Shown piece by piece: positions 8,095-15,370 of a stretch of DNA of 28,201 nt; position 1 is the first letter of the stretch; each line of letters starts with the position of its first letter. Under the pieces are notes generated by a model that searched no databases, was not told the DNA's origin, and was given only the letters and a program-made list of their open reading frames with translations. Origin of the DNA: HLUCCA09 sp038757905 (lineage in GTDB: Bacteria; Pseudomonadota; Alphaproteobacteria; Rhodobacterales; Rhodobacteraceae); NCBI GenBank assembly GCA_038757905.1, contig JBCDGG010000060.1:1-28201 (forward strand). Direction: 5' to 3'. Both the position numbers and the translations under genes were made by a program.

Positions 8095-8420
8095 CGCGCT
8101 TCAGGCCGTAGCCGCGTGCCGGGTTCCGGATTGTGCGCGCGCAGATCGGCGGTGGCCGTCGATGCGCGGGTTCGGGTTGTGGCGGAGCGTTTGGACGTCA
8201 GGCGCGAGCCGTCGTTGAGGGCAAGAGCATCGGGTTGCTCCGTCGCGCGCGATCGGTCGTGGCTGTGAGAGGGGAGATGACAGCGCGCAGCTGGCGTCCT
8301 TATGGCGACTGGGACGCATGGCGACAGAAGGGCGGCGAGAGATGTGCGCGACAAGCGTCCATCGTTCGCGGTTGCGGCCGCGTCGCGTACGCGACAGGGC
8401 CGTGCCCGACCGGCGGAGTG

Positions 8421-9227
8421 TCAGCCCTGCGCGGTGAGCGGCAGCGCGAAGTAGAGCGCGTTGAGTGCGCCGATCCGCTGATAGCGGAGGTCGCATGTCA
8501 ACTCGTAGATCATCGACCAGCCAAACCCCCCTTCGGGCAGAGACAGCAGCGCGACGTCGACCCCGTCGCCAAGGGCGCGGTGCGTGGGCAACTGACCCTC
8601 CGGCATGGGGCATCCCCCATCGGTGAGCTTGCAGGCGATCCAGCCGTCCAGATAATCCAGCTCCAGCAGGATCCATCCGTCGTGCTCGTCGAGATAGGCG
8701 TGCTCGACGATGTTGTTAAGCACTTCGGCCAGCACGATCTCGAGCGTCGCGCAATCGGCGGCATCCAGCCTGAGCGCCTGCAGCGTCGTACACAGAGAAG
8801 CCAGGACATCGCGCACATCGCTTGGCCGGCTGGTGATCTGCTCCATCAGTGTCGGACAAAGGCGGCGGGCCGCACGGATATCGGCGCTCGCAATGCCGTC
8901 GCGCGGGCGACAGGCCCCGATGGCGGGCATCTGGGCCCACGCATGGGCGGCTTCCCTCCGGTGTCGTGCTGCATGCGCCGCTGATTGGTGCGGCGGAGGC
9001 AGCGGCGCCGCGTCTGCGGTGCGGTTCTGCGTCGGTTGGCCAATCGCGCCGGGGGGCGTCATGCGCGTGTCCGGCGGCGGGTCGGCGGGCCCGGGCGTGT
9101 CGGCACGGCCCGGCAGGACACTTGGCGCCTCGGAGCTTGCGCCTTCGGATAGGGATGCGCCGCCTGTGAAGCTGTCGGCCGGTATCCGGACGAGCCGGTC
9201 TGTTCGAAACCTTGCCATGTGAGGCAT
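8421..9227 (-). CDS. RsbW-type serine kinase / anti-sigma factor (HATPase_c_2)
   Basis: This protein of up to 268 residues should phosphorylate the STAS protein encoded directly upstream and bind a sigma factor or other target. The C-terminal GHKL ATPase fold shows the N box EIVLAEVLNNIVEHAY (163-178), the G1-like DGG (203-205) and G2-like GGFG (233-236). The first 125 residues are Pro, Ala and Arg rich with no recognisable fold, so a later start is possible. The ATG at 9227 is chosen because it lies only 18 bp after the STAS stop, although its ribosome binding site is weak; an ATG at 9218 is an alternative. No sigma factor or PP2C phosphatase is next to it, as complete partner-switching loci would have. 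Confidence 0.83.
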   Translation of the reverse strand: MPHMARFRTDRLVRIPADSFTGGASLSEGASSEAPSVLPGRADTPGPADPPPDTRMTPPGAIGQPTQNRTADAAPLPPPHQSAAHAARHRREAAHAWAQMPAIGACRPRDGIASADIRAARRLCPTLMEQITSRPSDVRDVLASLCTTLQALRLDAADCATLEIVLAEVLNNIVEHAYLDEHDGWILLELDYLDGWIACKLTDGGCPMPEGQLPTHRALGDGVDVALLSLPEGGFGWSMIYELTCDLRYQRIGALNALYFALPLTAQG

Positions 9228-9245
9228 TGTTGCTTGCGGGGCCGC

Positions 9246-9602
9246 TTAGGCCGCGCTTGTTCCATGTGCGTGCCCGGGCGCATGGGCGGCGTCGAGCGAG
9301 GCGTGGATCGTGAAGACGGTGTCCATCCGTGTCAGGCGGAAGACCTTCACGACCTTGGGGGCCAGCCCCGCGAGTTCCAGTCCCTGGCCGCCTTCCAGCG
9401 CCTTCATGGCCGATACGATTGCGCCGAGCCCCGACGAATCGATGAAATCGACCGCCTGCATGTTCAGGATGACACGGCCCGACCACCCGGCCGTCGCTTC
9501 GCGCATGCTGTCCTTGAAACGTATGGCGGCGGCGGCGTCTATCCGTTCGGACGCGATCGAAATGACGCGCACGTCGCCCGCTGTTACTGCACTGAGTTCC
9601 AT
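9246..9602 (-). CDS. STAS-domain anti-sigma factor antagonist (RsbV / SpoIIAA type)
   Basis: This 118-residue single STAS domain protein acts as the phosphorylatable switch in a partner-switching pathway. The hallmark is DFIDSSGLGAI, with the phospho-acceptor Ser in DSSG. The ATG at 9602 is preferred because GGAGAG precedes it; the frame is open 38 residues further upstream to 9716 but that extension is not STAS-like. It is the first gene of a two-gene minus-strand operon with the RsbW-type kinase, 18 bp apart. When unphosphorylated it would bind the kinase and free the kinase's target. It is divergent from the methionine sulfoxide reductase operon. Confidence 0.92.
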   Translation of the reverse strand: MELSAVTAGDVRVISIASERIDAAAAIRFKDSMREATAGWSGRVILNMQAVDFIDSSGLGAIVSAMKALEGGQGLELAGLAPKVVKVFRLTRMDTVFTIHASLDAAHAPGHAHGTSAA

Positions 9603-9854
9603 TGCACTCTCCAACCCTAGATCGTCGATTGACCCCTCAATCGGTTCGCACGCTGGACGACAAAAGTTAGCATTCGGTGTCTGTCGCGCAGTTTTGCGCC
9701 CCGCCACGCTCGGCACTGCAAGGCGCTCCGTCGATCCGCCGGACCTTTCGGAAGGCGGGCTGCTGTGTCAGATCTCGGGTGATCGGAGTGCATCTTGCGC
9801 AGGCCCGTTCTCTGGATGCACGGCGATCAAGCACTCGGACCGGGAGGTGTCGTC

Positions 9855-10319
9855 ATGGTGGATTATGCAGCTCTTTCAAAAACCTGCGCGGCTCTGACCG
9901 AAGGCGAACACGATCCCGTCGCCCTCATGGCGACCCTTGCGTGCGAGATCCACCATGCCGATGACCGCTTTGACTGGACGGGTTTCTACCGTGTTGTGGC
10001 GCCGGGCGTTCTGAAGATCGGCCCTTATCAGGGTGGCCACGGATGCCTGACCATCCCGTTCGAGGCCGGGGTCTGCGGTGCCGCGGCCCGCACGCAGGAG
10101 GTGCAGATCGTCGACGATGTCGACGCGTTTCCCGGGCACATCGCATGCGCCTCGACAACGCGGTCGGAGATCGTGCTGCCCGTCTTCGGCCCGGGGGGCC
10201 GCTTGGTGGCCGTGCTCGATATCGACAGCCATCAGCCCGCGGCCTTCTCGGACGACGACGCAAAGGGGCTGGCGGCGATCCTTCATGCCACCTTTTCCGA
10301 CGAAGGAACCTGGCGGTGA
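9855..10319 (+). CDS. msrC: GAF-domain free-methionine-R-sulfoxide reductase
   Basis: This 154-residue GAF protein reduces free L-methionine-R-sulfoxide to methionine. The family's three Cys are present: Cys64 (HGCLTI), Cys74 (GVCGAA) and Cys98 (GHIACAS), matching E. coli Cys84, Cys94 and Cys118 at a constant offset of 20. Acidic binding residues are seen in SEIV (Glu105) and LDIDS (Asp122, Asp124). GPYQGGHGC and DVDAFPGHIAC are strong family signatures. The ATG at 9855 follows GGGAGGTGTCGTC. Its stop overlaps the GTG start of the LysE gene, so this is the first gene of a tightly coupled operon. The symbol is by family; E. coli also calls it yebR. Confidence 0.93.
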   Translation: MVDYAALSKTCAALTEGEHDPVALMATLACEIHHADDRFDWTGFYRVVAPGVLKIGPYQGGHGCLTIPFEAGVCGAAARTQEVQIVDDVDAFPGHIACASTTRSEIVLPVFGPGGRLVAVLDIDSHQPAAFSDDDAKGLAAILHATFSDEGTWR

Positions 10320-10948
10320 GCTTTGACGGCTGGGTCGTCTTCGCGACATTCTGGGCCCTCTTTGTCACAACACCCGGGCCGAACGCGGCCAATTGCATCC
10401 AGAACGGGATGAGCCTGCCGTTCGCCAAGGCGCTGGTGGGCGTGCTGGCCATCCTCACGCAGGCAACGGTGTTCCTGATCGCCTCCGCCGCGGGCGTTGC
10501 GGCCCTGATCGTGGCTGCGCCGCAGGTCTTCTTCTGGGCCCAGATCGCCGGCGCCGTCGTGCTGATCTGGCTGGGTGTCCGGGCCTGGCGACGCGCGGCG
10601 CTGCCGCTGGAGGCGAGCCCGCCGCCCGCGCGGCTGCAGGACGTCTACTTCAAGGCCCTTCTGATCGCGACGGTCAACGCCAAGAGCCTTGCGGGCTATC
10701 TGGCGGCGTTCACCCAGTTCGTCGAGCCGGGCGTGCCCATGGCAGATCAGCTATCGGTGCTGATGCCCACGGCGCTCGCCCTCACGACGCTGAGCTATGT
10801 CGGCTACACCGCGCTCGGCGCCGGCCTCGGACGCATGGTCCTCGGGGCGCTTGGCAATCTGGTCTTGCGGCGCGGGCTGGCGGGGTGCTTTGTCCTTTAT
10901 GGACTGGCGCTCGGCGCCGCTGCGATCCCGGTTGGAGCACGGACATGA
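10316..10948 (+). CDS. LysE/RhtB family amino-acid exporter
   Basis: This 210-residue inner-membrane protein has about six hydrophobic segments and the LysE-family signature TPGPNAANCI near residue 20, with a Gly/Ala-rich first helix after it. Family members export amino acids such as lysine, homoserine lactone or threonine; the substrate cannot be read from sequence. The start is a GTG at 10316 overlapping the previous TGA by 4 bp (GTGA), which implies translational coupling; the open frame upstream lies over the reductase gene and is a shadow. Its stop overlaps the ATG of the next gene in the same way. Placement between a methionine-oxide reductase and a GFA protein gives no firm substrate clue. 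Confidence 0.9.
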   Translation: MSFDGWVVFATFWALFVTTPGPNAANCIQNGMSLPFAKALVGVLAILTQATVFLIASAAGVAALIVAAPQVFFWAQIAGAVVLIWLGVRAWRRAALPLEASPPPARLQDVYFKALLIATVNAKSLAGYLAAFTQFVEPGVPMADQLSVLMPTALALTTLSYVGYTALGAGLGRMVLGALGNLVLRRGLAGCFVLYGLALGAAAIPVGART

Positions 10949-11334
10949 ACGACGAACGACGGACGGGGGCGTGCCTCTGCGGCGCGGTCTCCTTTACGGT
11001 GCAGGGGCCCATGCGGTCTGTCTCGGTGTGCCATTGCGGGCAGTGCCGGGCGATGTCCGGACACGCCTGGGCATCGGCCGTGGCGCCGCGTGCGGCCATC
11101 TCCACGCACGGAGACGTCACTTGGTTCCGATCCAGCGCCGTGGCGGAGCGCGGCTTCTGCGCGCGCTGTGGGTCCTCGCTGTTCTGGCGGATGGATGGGC
11201 AAGACTTTCAGTCGGTCGCTTTGGGCGCGTTGCAGGCGCCGACCGGCCTTTCGCTCGAAAAGCACATCTGGGCGGCGCATAAGGGTGATTACTACCAGAT
11301 CGCGGACGGGCTTCCGCAGCTGGACGAGGAGTAG
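10945..11334 (+). CDS. GFA family zinc protein (glutathione-dependent formaldehyde-activating-like)
   Basis: This 129-residue protein has the CENP-V/GFA zinc fold with all seven Cys in place: Cys10 and Cys12 (CLCG), Cys29, Cys31 and Cys34 (CHCGQC), and Cys72 and Cys75 (CARC). The family prototype was reported to bind glutathione and help form S-hydroxymethylglutathione, but most members have no tested activity, so a formaldehyde role is only a family label. Its ATG overlaps the LysE stop (ATGA) and its TAG is directly followed by the GTG of the pseudouridine synthase, so it is firmly in the operon. The length is normal. Confidence 0.9.
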   Translation: MNDERRTGACLCGAVSFTVQGPMRSVSVCHCGQCRAMSGHAWASAVAPRAAISTHGDVTWFRSSAVAERGFCARCGSSLFWRMDGQDFQSVALGALQAPTGLSLEKHIWAAHKGDYYQIADGLPQLDEE

Positions 11335-11985
11335 GTGCCGGACGCGCCCTATCTTCCCCCTCATGGCCCGATCCGCATTCTGCACCAGGATGCAGACCTA
11401 CTGGTGGCCGACAAACCTCAGGGCCTGCTTTCCGTTCCGGGAAAGGCGGCCGGGGGAGCAGAGTGCCTGCTCGCGCGGCTGGAGGAGATGGTTCCCGGAA
11501 CCCGCCTCGTCCATCGGCTGGACCGCGATACCTCCGGCGTCATGGTCTTTGCGCGGCATGCCCGGGCGCAGCGCCATCTCGGGCTGCAGTTCGAGCGGCG
11601 CCATGCGGAGAAGGGCTATGTCGCCCTCGTTCACGGCGCACCCAGCGATTCCAGCGGCGAGATCGACCTGCCGTTGACCGCCGACTGGCCCAATCGCCCG
11701 CGGCAGAAGGTGTGCCATTACAGCGGCAAGGTCGCGCGCACGGCGTGGCAGGTGATCGGCCGGCATCCACTCGGCGTGCGGCTTGAACTGCGCCCCGAGA
11801 CGGGACGCTCCCACCAGTTGCGCGTGCACCTTGCTGAGATCGGGCATCCCATTCTGGGTGACCCGCTCTATGGGCCCTCCGGGGGGCGGGATGCCCGCCG
11901 GATGATGCTGCATGCGGCGCGCCTCGGCCTGCGCCATCCGACGGGCGGCGCGGCTGTCGCCTACACGTCGCCCGCGCCGTTCTGA
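11335..11985 (+). CDS. RluA-family pseudouridine synthase (no S4 domain)
   Basis: This 216-residue enzyme converts uridine to pseudouridine in rRNA or tRNA. The catalytic motif is HRLDRDTSG (60-68) with Asp63, followed by RPETGRSHQLRVHLAEIGHPILGD spread over the C-terminal half (quoted in part: GRSHQLRVHL, GHPILGDPLYG). It lacks the N-terminal S4 RNA-binding domain of RluC and RluD, so it resembles RluA or TruC in size. The GTG at 11335 follows the previous TAG with no gap, and GAGGAG just upstream overlaps the end of that gene. It closes the four-gene operon. The exact target uridine is not known. Confidence 0.92.
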   Translation: MPDAPYLPPHGPIRILHQDADLLVADKPQGLLSVPGKAAGGAECLLARLEEMVPGTRLVHRLDRDTSGVMVFARHARAQRHLGLQFERRHAEKGYVALVHGAPSDSSGEIDLPLTADWPNRPRQKVCHYSGKVARTAWQVIGRHPLGVRLELRPETGRSHQLRVHLAEIGHPILGDPLYGPSGGRDARRMMLHAARLGLRHPTGGAAVAYTSPAPF

Positions 11986-12049
11986 GCGGATTTGACCCGA
12001 ATCGTCTCCTGAGCGACGCTGGCGCATCCGCTCCCGGAAGGATCCGACG

Positions 12050-12361
12050 ATGAGCGACGCCCGGACAACGACCCAGCTTAAGCCGAAACCCAAGACGCGG
12101 ACCGAGAAACCGCGGCTCTACAAGGTGATTCTGCTGAACGACGATTTCACACCGCGGGAGTTCGTGACCAAGGTTCTGATGTCGGTGTTCCGGATGAGCG
12201 AGTCCGAAGCCATGGGCGTCATGCTGACGGCGCATACGAAAGGGGCCTGTGTCGTCGCGGTCTACACGCGCGAGGTGGCCGAGACGAAAGCGAAACAGGC
12301 CACGGGCCTCGGGGCGGAGCGCGGCTATCCGCTGGCCTTCACGACGGAGCGGGAAAACTGA
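12050..12361 (+). CDS. clpS: ATP-dependent Clp protease adaptor ClpS
   Basis: This 103-residue adaptor delivers N-degron substrates to ClpA/ClpP. The flexible N terminus (about 20 residues, Lys/Thr rich) is followed by the core: LYKVILLNDDFTPREFV (23-39), the MSESEAMGVML helix, HTKGACVVAVYTREVAE and the C-terminal GYPLAFTTE. The NDD motif and HTKG loop are family hallmarks. The start follows GGAAGGATCCGACG. The gene stands alone: clpA, often next to clpS, is not here, and asd follows after 167 bp. Identity is clear from length and core motifs. Confidence 0.96.
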   Translation: MSDARTTTQLKPKPKTRTEKPRLYKVILLNDDFTPREFVTKVLMSVFRMSESEAMGVMLTAHTKGACVVAVYTREVAETKAKQATGLGAERGYPLAFTTEREN

Positions 12362-12528
12362 CCGCCCCTCCGTCCGCCCGGCCTGCGTGCAGGTGCCCGC
12401 CCTCTCCCAAATCGCGCAACGCCGTGTGACCCGCTCACGCAGGTGTGCCCCCTTGCGCACATTGCCCTCTTTCGCCCTGGCGGCGTCGGCGCTAAAGGGC
12501 TTTCACCAACCTCACAAGGACAAGGATC

Positions 12529-13551
12529 ATGGGTTACCGGATCGCCGTCGCGGGGGCCACGGGCAATGTGGGCCGCGAAATGCTGAACATCCTCTCGGAG
12601 CGGGCCTTTCCCGCGGACGAGGTCGTGGCGCTTGCGTCGCGCCGCTCGCTCGGGACAGAGGTGAGCTACGGCGATACGACGCTCAAAACGAAAGACCTCG
12701 ACACATTCGACTTCGAGGGCTTCGACATGGCGCTCTTCGCCATCGGCTCGGAGGCCACGAAGACCTATGCGTCCCGGGCCGCCGCCGCGGGTTGCGTGGT
12801 AATCGACAACTCGTCGCTCTACCGCTACGACCCCCAGGTGCCGCTGATCGTGCTCGAGGTGAACCCGGATGCGATCGAGGGCTATCGCGAGAAGATGATC
12901 ATCGCGAACCCGAACTGTTCCACCGCGCAGATGGTGGTGGCGCTGAAGCCGCTGCACGACCGCGCGCGCATCAAGCGCGTCGTGGTCAGCACGTACCAGT
13001 CCGTCTCCGGCGCCGGCAAGGAGGGGATGGACGAGCTGTGGGATCAGACGAAGGCCGTCTACAACCCCACCTCCGAAGTGCCGCCCGCGAAGTTCCAGAA
13101 GCAGATCGCCTTCAACGTCATCCCGCATATCGACGTCTTCATGGAAGACGGCTCGACCAAGGAAGAATGGAAGATGGTGGCCGAGACGAAGAAGATCGTC
13201 GACACCTCCATCAAGGTCACGGCGACCTGCGTGCGCGTGCCGGTCTTCGTCGGACATTCGGAAGCGGTCAATATCGAGTTCGAGGAGTTCCTCGACGAGG
13301 ACGAGGCGCGCGACATCCTGCGTCAGGCCCCTGGGATCATGGTGATCGACAAGCGCGAGCCCGGCGGCTACGCGACGCCGATCGAGTGCGTGGGCGATTT
13401 CGCGACCTTCATCAGCCGGATCCGCCAGGATTCGACGATCGAAAACGGCCTGAACCTGTGGTGCGTCTCCGACAACCTGCGCAAGGGGGCCGCGCTCAAC
13501 GCCGTGCAGATCGCCGAATTGCTGGGGCGCCGCGTCCTGCAGATGGCTTGA
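12529..13551 (+). CDS. asd: Aspartate-semialdehyde dehydrogenase
   Basis: This 340-residue enzyme reduces aspartyl phosphate to aspartate semialdehyde with NADPH, the branch point to lysine, diaminopimelate, threonine and methionine. The N-terminal nucleotide-binding glycine motif is VAGATGNVGREML (7-19). The nucleophile is Cys130 in NPNCSTAQ, and GHSEAVNIEF near 245 carries the catalytic His region. The C-terminal dimerisation part ends in NAVQIAELLGRR. Length is as usual. It starts with ATG after CACAAGGACAAGGATC. It stands alone, and is convergent with the orphan coiled-coil gene; a 12-bp palindrome CAGGCGCGCCTG lies at 13574-13585 in the 93-bp gap between them. Confidence 0.96.
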   Translation: MGYRIAVAGATGNVGREMLNILSERAFPADEVVALASRRSLGTEVSYGDTTLKTKDLDTFDFEGFDMALFAIGSEATKTYASRAAAAGCVVIDNSSLYRYDPQVPLIVLEVNPDAIEGYREKMIIANPNCSTAQMVVALKPLHDRARIKRVVVSTYQSVSGAGKEGMDELWDQTKAVYNPTSEVPPAKFQKQIAFNVIPHIDVFMEDGSTKEEWKMVAETKKIVDTSIKVTATCVRVPVFVGHSEAVNIEFEEFLDEDEARDILRQAPGIMVIDKREPGGYATPIECVGDFATFISRIRQDSTIENGLNLWCVSDNLRKGAALNAVQIAELLGRRVLQMA

Positions 13552-13644
13552 GGGCGCGCGTTCTCGCAGTGGACAGGCGCGCCTGACGGCGACACGCCGC
13601 AAGGCAGACGCGATGCTGTGGGCCCGGTCTCTGGGCCTGCCGCT

Positions 13645-14073
13645 CTATCGCCCTGTATGCTGGTCCAGAAAACCAAACTGCGTGAAGAGGCTCGTCACCA
13701 GTTCATCGTGATAGAGCGTATTGGCGTTCCACTGATTGCGCAGCGCTGGCAGCTTCTTCACCAGCACTGAGATCTCTTTTTCGAGCTTCTTCACCGCGTC
13801 CTTGTCGACGGGTTTCTTTTTCTTCAGGGCGGCCAGTTCGTCGTCTTTGTCGGCAAGCGGGTTCAGAACGGCTTCGCATTGACTGTAGATCTTGAGCATA
13901 TCTGCTTTGGCCTTTGGAAACTCGCTCTTCAGAAAGTCGAGATCCTGCTGGATCGCCTTCACCTTCTTGGTGTGTTTCGAGTGTTCCGCATTCACCGTTT
14001 TTGTGCGGTTTTCGATCTTCACGCGTTGCTGCGCGATCTCGGCAAGCGATTTGCGGTAGTTTGTGTTCGCCAT
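13645..14073 (-). CDS. Orphan lysine-rich coiled-coil protein
   Basis: I do not recognise this 142-residue protein. It is almost wholly helical by composition, with Lys/Glu/Gln heptad-like stretches (HSKHTKKVKAIQQDLDFLKS; DELAALKKKKPVDKDAVKKL), so two antiparallel coiled-coil arms are likely, linked around PLADKDDE. It has no signal peptide, membrane segment or enzyme motif. A GGAAAGACCC site precedes the ATG at 14073. The DNA has visibly more A and T, and more AAG and TTC codons, than its neighbours, which suggests either lateral origin or bias from the Lys-rich product. It may be a structural or DNA-associated protein, but that is a guess. It is convergent with asd and has 260 bp of upstream DNA. 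Confidence 0.8.
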   Translation of the reverse strand: MANTNYRKSLAEIAQQRVKIENRTKTVNAEHSKHTKKVKAIQQDLDFLKSEFPKAKADMLKIYSQCEAVLNPLADKDDELAALKKKKPVDKDAVKKLEKEISVLVKKLPALRNQWNANTLYHDELVTSLFTQFGFLDQHTGR

Positions 14074-14333
14074 GGGTCTTTCCGAAGTAACTGATGAAAC
14101 AGGTGAAATCGTACCAGTATTGGTGAGTCGTGAGAAGAAACGCGCGCGGGCGTTCTGCCCTACAGCATCGCGCGTGACGGTGGCCTTATGTGCCGAACGG
14201 GGTCCGGCGGAGGGCGGTGGCCACGTCCGGCTGTCCCTACGCGTAACGGCTGTCTTGCGCGGCGGAAGCGTGGGTCGTTCCGGTGGTCGACGGTCGGGCG
14301 GGTCTGGCTGCGGCGTCGGCGGGAGAAGACGGA
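14074..14333. other. Upstream region of the coiled-coil gene, no recognised gene
   Basis: The first 80 bp next to the coiled-coil start share its lower GC (a run such as GAAGTAACTGATGAAACAGG), then the sequence returns to high GC. No hairpin terminator or clear promoter is visible. The composition step near 14150 may mark the edge of an inserted segment spanning 13645-14150. Confidence 0.3.
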
Positions 14334-14867
14334 TCAGCTTCCTTCGGCCAGCGTCTTGAGGTTCGCCAAGCCCGCCTCATAATCCGCGCCGACCCAGTCA
14401 TCCATCATCAGGCCCATCCAGCGGCCGATGGGGCCCGCGCCCATATCGGCGTCCAGGCCCCAGGTCACCGAGGTGCCGTCGCCCGCCGCGGTGAGGTCGA
14501 ACCACGCCTCGCCACCGCCCATATCGCCGAAGTCCAGCGCGGAGCGGACACGGGTCGGCGCGACGCTTTCGATGATCTCCTGGCTGCCGGAGCCCACCTG
14601 CGGATCGTCGGACGCCCATTCCAGTCGATTGCCCACACCCTCCTCCGGGCCGGAATAGGTCGTCTGGACGTTCGGATCTATGCCCAGCCAGGGCGACCAT
14701 TCCGCCGCGCGTTGCAAGCTGTTGATATGGGGAAAGACAGCCTCCGGCGTGGCGTCGATCTCGATCGAGCGCGAAACCTCGACAGTGCGAGGCAGCAGCA
14801 TCCCGATCCCCGCCAGCACGGCAATCAGGACCACGAGACCAATCAGAATCCGGCCGATGAGCCGCAT
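14334..14867 (-). CDS. SRPBCC (START-like) family protein with N-terminal membrane anchor
   Basis: This 177-residue protein has one N-terminal hydrophobic helix (LIGRILIGLVVLIAVLAGIG, 3-22) followed by a polyketide cyclase/START-like domain beginning VEVSRSIEIDATPEAVFPHI, with the usual W-S-P-W motif (EWSPW) and a terminal amphipathic helix (ANLKTLAEG). Such domains bind hydrophobic ligands; this subgroup has no defined ligand. The helix would place the domain in the periplasm or anchor it in the membrane. The ATG at 14867 follows GGAGGGAATGTC, which decides it over the 62-residue upstream extension. No neighbour suggests a pathway. Confidence 0.88.
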   Translation of the reverse strand: MRLIGRILIGLVVLIAVLAGIGMLLPRTVEVSRSIEIDATPEAVFPHINSLQRAAEWSPWLGIDPNVQTTYSGPEEGVGNRLEWASDDPQVGSGSQEIIESVAPTRVRSALDFGDMGGGEAWFDLTAAGDGTSVTWGLDADMGAGPIGRWMGLMMDDWVGADYEAGLANLKTLAEGS

Positions 14868-14991
14868 GACATTCCCTCCCTCAGGCGCACATACGTTGCG
14901 GCGGAGCTTATCACGGATTGATGGCGGACCGTAGGACGGAACGGCCGGGCGAGCGGAAATCGCGCCCCTGCCGGATTCGCGGCGACGCGCG

Positions 14992-15207
14992 TCACCCGGC
15001 GGGCAGGAACCGGAGGGAGCCGTCCGCCCAGAGCTCAAGCCGCGCCGCGCCACGGACGAGCACTTGCCGGTGCGGGCTGCTCAGGGCGGGAGCATCCTCG
15101 AACCCGACATCCGCCAACAGATGTGGCGCGCTCCGCGCGAGGCGCTGCAAGGCGTGTTCCGCCGTTTCCGCGCCAGCGCGCCCATCGCCCCACAGATCAG
15201 TTTTCAT
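14992..15207 (-). CDS. Small protein of unknown function
   Basis: This candidate gene encodes about 71 residues starting MKTDLWGDGRAGAETAEHAL and ending in a short beta-rich tail (VLVRGAARLELWADGSLRFL). The frame is open further upstream to an ATG at 15273 (93 residues). The composition is more protein-like than typical shadow frames here (balanced Leu, Ala, Asp, Trp), but no family is recognised. It would be divergent from the LysR gene, with 163 bp between starts. No strong ribosome binding site decides the start, so existence is only moderately supported. Confidence 0.4.
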   Translation of the reverse strand: MKTDLWGDGRAGAETAEHALQRLARSAPHLLADVGFEDAPALSSPHRQVLVRGAARLELWADGSLRFLPAG

Positions 15208-15370
15208 GATCCATCCCGTTGCGAATGTGCGAAGGCCGACGGGCGCTGGCATCGTTGATTCACGGAGGGTCATTGGCTTCTATTCATCATTGTCGCATTC
15301 TGTGTTATCCAGTTTCGGGATTTCCGGTGCAGACACAAATCAAGATCCTTCCACAGTTGGATTAGGAAAA

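Larger units (their letters stand above)
7896..8420. other. 525-bp non-coding stretch between gamma-glutamyltransferase and the kinase gene
   Basis: No convincing gene lies here. From left to right it holds the conserved hairpin copy 1 (7953-8000), a 14-bp direct repeat (8051-8094) and a 14-bp perfect palindrome GTCGCGTACGCGAC at 8382-8395, just downstream of the kinase stop codon. Reading frames across it are Arg-rich and look like GC-driven shadows. A small RNA gene on the minus strand is possible but not shown. Confidence 0.5.

Noticed and set aside
8160..8190. GGTTCG-like stretch suggesting a tRNA T-arm
   Set aside because: No acceptor, D or anticodon arms can be folded around it.
7896..8354. 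In-frame N-terminal extension of the gamma-glutamyltransferase
   Set aside because: The extension is Arg/Thr/Pro-rich noise covering the conserved hairpin and repeats, whereas the ATG at 7895 has an excellent ribosome binding site and the family sequence begins right after it.
11984..12033. Inverted repeat GAGCGGAT ... ATCCGCTC between the pseudouridine synthase gene and clpS
   Set aside because: Only 8 bp per arm with a 34-nt loop and no T-run; too weak to call a terminator or operator.
13574..13585. CAGGCGCGCCTG palindrome between asd and the coiled-coil gene as a bidirectional terminator
   Set aside because: It has no loop or T-runs on either side, and short GC palindromes are common at this base composition.
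14918..15370. 151-codon in-frame extension upstream of the LysR gene
   Set aside because: The LysR domain begins at 15371 with a usable GGA site, and the extension has no protein-like composition.
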